Shown in pieces: positions 5,327-7,102 of a DNA stretch of 7,102 nt. Under the pieces are notes generated by a model. It made no database searches, was not told the DNA's origin, and was given only the letters and a program-made list of their open reading frames with translations. The translations under genes and the position numbers were made by a program. How positions within the stretch are numbered: the stretch's first letter is position 1; each line of letters begins with the position of its first letter. The stretch is taken from contig CAJVYK010000100.1 of NCBI GenBank assembly GCA_913009865.1, forward strand, positions 1 through 7,102, written 5' to 3'. Origin of the DNA: an uncultured bacterium (GTDB lineage: Bacteria; Planctomycetota; Phycisphaerae; Sedimentisphaerales; Anaerobacaceae).

Positions 5327-5800
5327 ATGATTAAAGAAATAAAGGGTCAGTTAACGGTCGGCAAAGGTAGTTACGCTATTGTAGTCAGCAGGTTCAACGA
5401 ATTCATAACCGCCAGACTGCTCGCCGGCGCGATAGATTGTCTCGCCCGTCACGGCGCAGCCGACGAACAAATATCCGTAGTCTGGGTGCCGGGCGCCTGT
5501 GAAATTACTATTGTTGCAAAAAAGCTCGCACAAAGCGGTAAGTACGTTGCAGTCCTCTGCCTCGGCGCAGTCATACGCGGCCAAACCCCACATTACGATT
5601 ATGTTTGTCAGCAGGTGGTTCGCGGCATCGGACAAATCAGCTATGATTCAGCGGTGCCGGCAATATTCGGCGTCCTGACCTGTGATACACTCGAGCAGGC
5701 CGTTGACAGGGCAGGGACGAAAATGGGCAATGCCGGAGCCGATGCAGCGCTGACAGCTATTGAAACAGTCAACGTGATGGAACAGATAAGTAGTTCGTAG
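5327..5800 (+). CDS. ribH: 6,7-dimethyl-8-ribityllumazine synthase
   Basis: RibH condenses 5-amino-6-ribitylaminouracil with 3,4-dihydroxy-2-butanone 4-phosphate to form lumazine, the penultimate step of riboflavin synthesis (EC 2.5.1.78). The protein usually assembles as a pentamer or a 60-subunit capsid. It has 157 residues, the normal family length. Conserved elements are Ser-Arg-Phe-Asn at 21-24 (substrate stacking Phe23), Val-Pro-Gly-Ala-Cys-Glu-Ile at 54-60, Gly-Ala-Val-Ile-Arg-Gly at 80-85, catalytic His89 in Thr-Pro-His-Tyr-Asp-Tyr-Val, and Phe-Gly-Val-Leu-Thr near 118-122. The usual Asn-Lys-Gly near the C-terminus reads Asn-Ala-Gly here. The ATG at 5327 follows GGAG (5313-5316) by ten bases and matches the family start; the open frame further upstream is repeat DNA. 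The gene is followed by nusB after 57 bases. Its last codons and stop lie inside a 7-bp repeat array. Confidence 0.95.
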   Translation: MIKEIKGQLTVGKGSYAIVVSRFNEFITARLLAGAIDCLARHGAADEQISVVWVPGACEITIVAKKLAQSGKYVAVLCLGAVIRGQTPHYDYVCQQVVRGIGQISYDSAVPAIFGVLTCDTLEQAVDRAGTKMGNAGADAALTAIETVNVMEQISSS

Positions 5801-5849
5801 TTATGAGTTCATAGTTCATAGACTACAAACTACGAACCACGAACAACGA
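5790..5849. repeat. Heptamer array with inverted halves between ribH and nusB
   Basis: AGTT recurs at 5792, 5799, 5806 and 5813, exactly 7 bases apart, and the same register continues through CTAC/CCAC/CAAC-type units to about 5849. The first half is roughly the reverse complement of the second: GTTCGTAGTT (5793-5802) pairs perfectly with AACTACGAAC (5828-5837). The ribH stop codon (5798-5800) lies in the left arm. The transcript could form an intercistronic hairpin that ends shortly before nusB. Confidence 0.65.
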
Positions 5850-5857
5850 GACGCCAA

Positions 5858-6271
5858 ATGAACTTTGACAAGAGAACAAGGGCCAGGGAACTGGCAATAC
5901 AGGGGTTATATCAACTCGATGTGCAGGGCCCGGACCTGCTTGAGCGCCTAAGCCGGTTCTTCGTGGAAAATGAGCCCGATGATTCAATACGCAAACTTGC
6001 CTCGGACTGGACAAAAGGTACGTGGGAGAATTTGGGCGCCTGTGATGAACTGATAGTGGCTTCAACAATAAAATGGGAATTGTCCCGGCTTTCGTATGTG
6101 GATAAAAGCATTTTGAGACTGGCGGTTTATCAGTTGAAGTTCTGCCCTGACATTCCGCCAAAAGTTGTGATAAACGAGGCCATCGAGCTTGCCAAAAAAT
6201 TCAGCACAACTCAATCGCCTGCGTTTGTTAACGGCGTACTTGATGCCGTCTTGAAAAAGCTGAAAATGTAA
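5858..6271 (+). CDS. nusB: Transcription antitermination factor NusB
   Basis: NusB binds boxA RNA together with NusE (ribosomal protein S10) and supports processive antitermination of rRNA operons; it acts on RNA polymerase in the cytoplasm. The 137-residue length is standard. The protein is all-helical in type. Family hallmarks are Arg-Ala-Arg-Glu-Leu-Ala-x-Gln-Gly-Leu-Tyr-Gln at 8-19 (the RNA-binding N-terminal helix), Val-Asp-Lys-Ser-Ile-Leu-Arg-Leu-Ala near 80-90, and Val-Ile-Asn-Glu-Ala-Ile-Glu-Leu-Ala-Lys-Lys-Phe followed by Phe-Val-Asn-Gly-Val-Leu-Asp near the C-terminus. The gene starts 57 bases after ribH, the widely conserved order, and is probably co-transcribed. There is no convincing Shine-Dalgarno; the sequence before the ATG is the end of the 7-bp repeat array. 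Confidence 0.95.
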   Translation: MNFDKRTRARELAIQGLYQLDVQGPDLLERLSRFFVENEPDDSIRKLASDWTKGTWENLGACDELIVASTIKWELSRLSYVDKSILRLAVYQLKFCPDIPPKVVINEAIELAKKFSTTQSPAFVNGVLDAVLKKLKM

Positions 6272-6295
6272 AACTGACCGTCTTTATTTTTTAGA

Positions 6296-6404
6296 CACAG
6301 ATACCTAAGGCACAGGTTTACACTGATACCTGTGGCATAAATTAACACTGTTTAGGTAAAAAGTTTTTAGACACAAATACCTGTGGCATAAATTAACACT
6401 GTTT
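6296..6404. repeat. 25-bp tandem repeat ahead of parA
   Basis: Units with the pattern CACxxATACCTxxGGCA start at 6296, 6321 and 6372, with a diverged unit (26 bases) at 6346 and a partial one at 6397. The second and fourth units together with the bases after them give an exact 28-base direct repeat (6326-6353 and 6377-6404, offset 51). A TTTTTAGACACA lead-in also occurs twice (from about 6288 and 6364). The array fills most of the 143-base nusB-parA gap and ends 10 bases before the parA ATG. Confidence 0.75.
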
Positions 6405-6414
6405 TTAGTTTTCT

Positions 6415-7102
6415 ATGAGAACAATTGCGGTATTAAATCAAAAAGGGGGAGTTGGAAAGACCACAACGGTGGCCAATACTGCAGCGGCTCTTGCCGCTGC
6501 CGGCCTGAAGGTGGTTGTTATCGATTTGGACCCTCAAGCCCATCTTACGATACATCTCGGCCTTGAGCCGGAGACTATCGAGTCCGGCTCGTACAAGGTA
6601 CTGACCCAATCAGCCGAATTTGAAAAAGAAATCCTGCTCGTGCGTCCGAACCTTTGGATACTACCTGCGAATATCAACCTGGTCGGAGCCGAAAGCGAGC
6701 TGGTAAGTGTAGTCGGCAGGGAAACCATTTTGCGGGAGGCGATTCAAAAAGTTGGGGACAAATTCGATTATTCTCTTATTGACTGTGCTCCTTCGCTCGG
6801 ATTGCTTACATTAAACGCCCTTGCCGCCGCCGACGAGATATTAATCCCGCTTCAGCCCCATTTCCTGGCCCTGCAGGGGTTTGGAAAACTTCTGCAGACC
6901 GTTGACCTTGTCAACAAAAGAATCAACCCGAACCTGAAAGTTAAAGGGATTCTGCTGTGTATGTTTGACAGCAGGGCCTCGCTGCCGAATGAGGTCAAAG
7001 CCGACATCGAGCAATTCCTCGACAGTGCGCGCGGAACTAACTGTGCCTGGTCACAAGCCCGGATTTTACCCGTTTACATCAGAAGAAATATCAAGCTCGC
7101 CG
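6415..7102 (+). CDS. ParA/Soj-family ATPase, N-terminal part (cut by window edge)
   Basis: The frame is open from ATG 6415 to the window end, giving 229 residues; family members of the Soj type are about 250-270, so little is missing. Residues 10-17 are the deviant Walker A Lys-Gly-Gly-Val-Gly-Lys-Thr-Thr, with the signature Lys10. Asp-Leu-Asp-Pro-Gln-Ala at 37-42 is the A' motif and Leu-Ile-Asp-Cys-Ala-Pro-Ser at 121-127 (Asp123) is Walker B. The tail reads Arg-Arg-Asn-Ile-Lys-Leu-Ala, as in the conserved Soj segment. Such ATPases dimerise on ATP, bind DNA non-specifically and position chromosomes, plasmids or other cargo with a ParB-type partner. No parB or parS is visible here; a partner could lie to the right. 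A tandem repeat ends 10 bases before the start, and no Shine-Dalgarno is present. The residue after the A' motif Gln is Ala instead of the common Gly. Chromosomal Soj is likely but cargo-type ParA is not excluded. Confidence 0.9.
   Translation, partial: MRTIAVLNQKGGVGKTTTVANTAAALAAAGLKVVVIDLDPQAHLTIHLGLEPETIESGSYKVLTQSAEFEKEILLVRPNLWILPANINLVGAESELVSVVGRETILREAIQKVGDKFDYSLIDCAPSLGLLTLNALAAADEILIPLQPHFLALQGFGKLLQTVDLVNKRINPNLKVKGILLCMFDSRASLPNEVKADIEQFLDSARGTNCAWSQARILPVYIRRNIKLA

Noticed and set aside
6296..6404. Canonical parS or origin iterons beside parA
   Set aside because: No palindrome resembling the consensus chromosomal parS and no DnaA-box series were seen; the units fit a generic tandem repeat better.
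1..7102. CRISPR array, defence island or prophage
   Set aside because: No regularly spaced identical repeats with unique spacers, no nuclease, integrase or phage structural genes; the repeats seen are contiguous tandem or inverted types.

Overview
This window looks like an ordinary chromosomal segment of an uncultured environmental bacterium with a mid-range base composition. The anaerobe-type citrate/isopropylmalate-synthase relative, the long TPR and LRR proteins, and repeat-rich intergenic DNA would fit a planctomycete (Phycisphaerae-like). That placement is inference from general look; no rRNA or diagnostic marker is present.

Layout. The left two thirds is read on the minus strand. In transcription order (right to left) it holds: a 12-repeat TPR protein (4765-3377), a tRNA-Leu with anticodon UAA (3095-3013), a DRE-TIM acyl-CoA:2-oxoacid acyltransferase that may be a Re-type citrate synthase (2939-1608), a HAD-superfamily hydrolase (1499-747), and the first 175 residues of a secreted leucine-rich-repeat protein (525-1, cut by the left edge). 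The right third is read on the plus strand: ribH (lumazine synthase, 5327-5800), nusB (5858-6271) and the first 229 residues of a ParA-family ATPase (6415-7102, cut by the right edge). The two groups diverge from a gene-poor stretch of about 560 bases (4766-5326).

How the genes relate. ribH next to nusB is a classic bacterial pairing of riboflavin biosynthesis with rRNA transcription antitermination. A sigma70-like promoter candidate at 5166-5194 could serve ribH, nusB and perhaps parA. The minus-strand genes show no obvious common pathway. The tRNA lies 73 bases ahead of the acyltransferase on the same strand and could share its transcript.

The most distinctive content is between the genes. 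There is a 168-bp non-autonomous transposon-like element with perfect 16-bp terminal inverted repeats just upstream of the TPR gene. An AT-rich palindromic element separates the HAD gene from the acyltransferase. Several short tracts with strict 7-bp periodicity but different unit sequences sit at gene starts and ends; one supplies the HAD N-terminus and one contains the ribH stop codon. A 25-bp tandem repeat ends 10 bases before the parA start codon. I see no defence system, CRISPR array, prophage or other clearly new multi-gene system.
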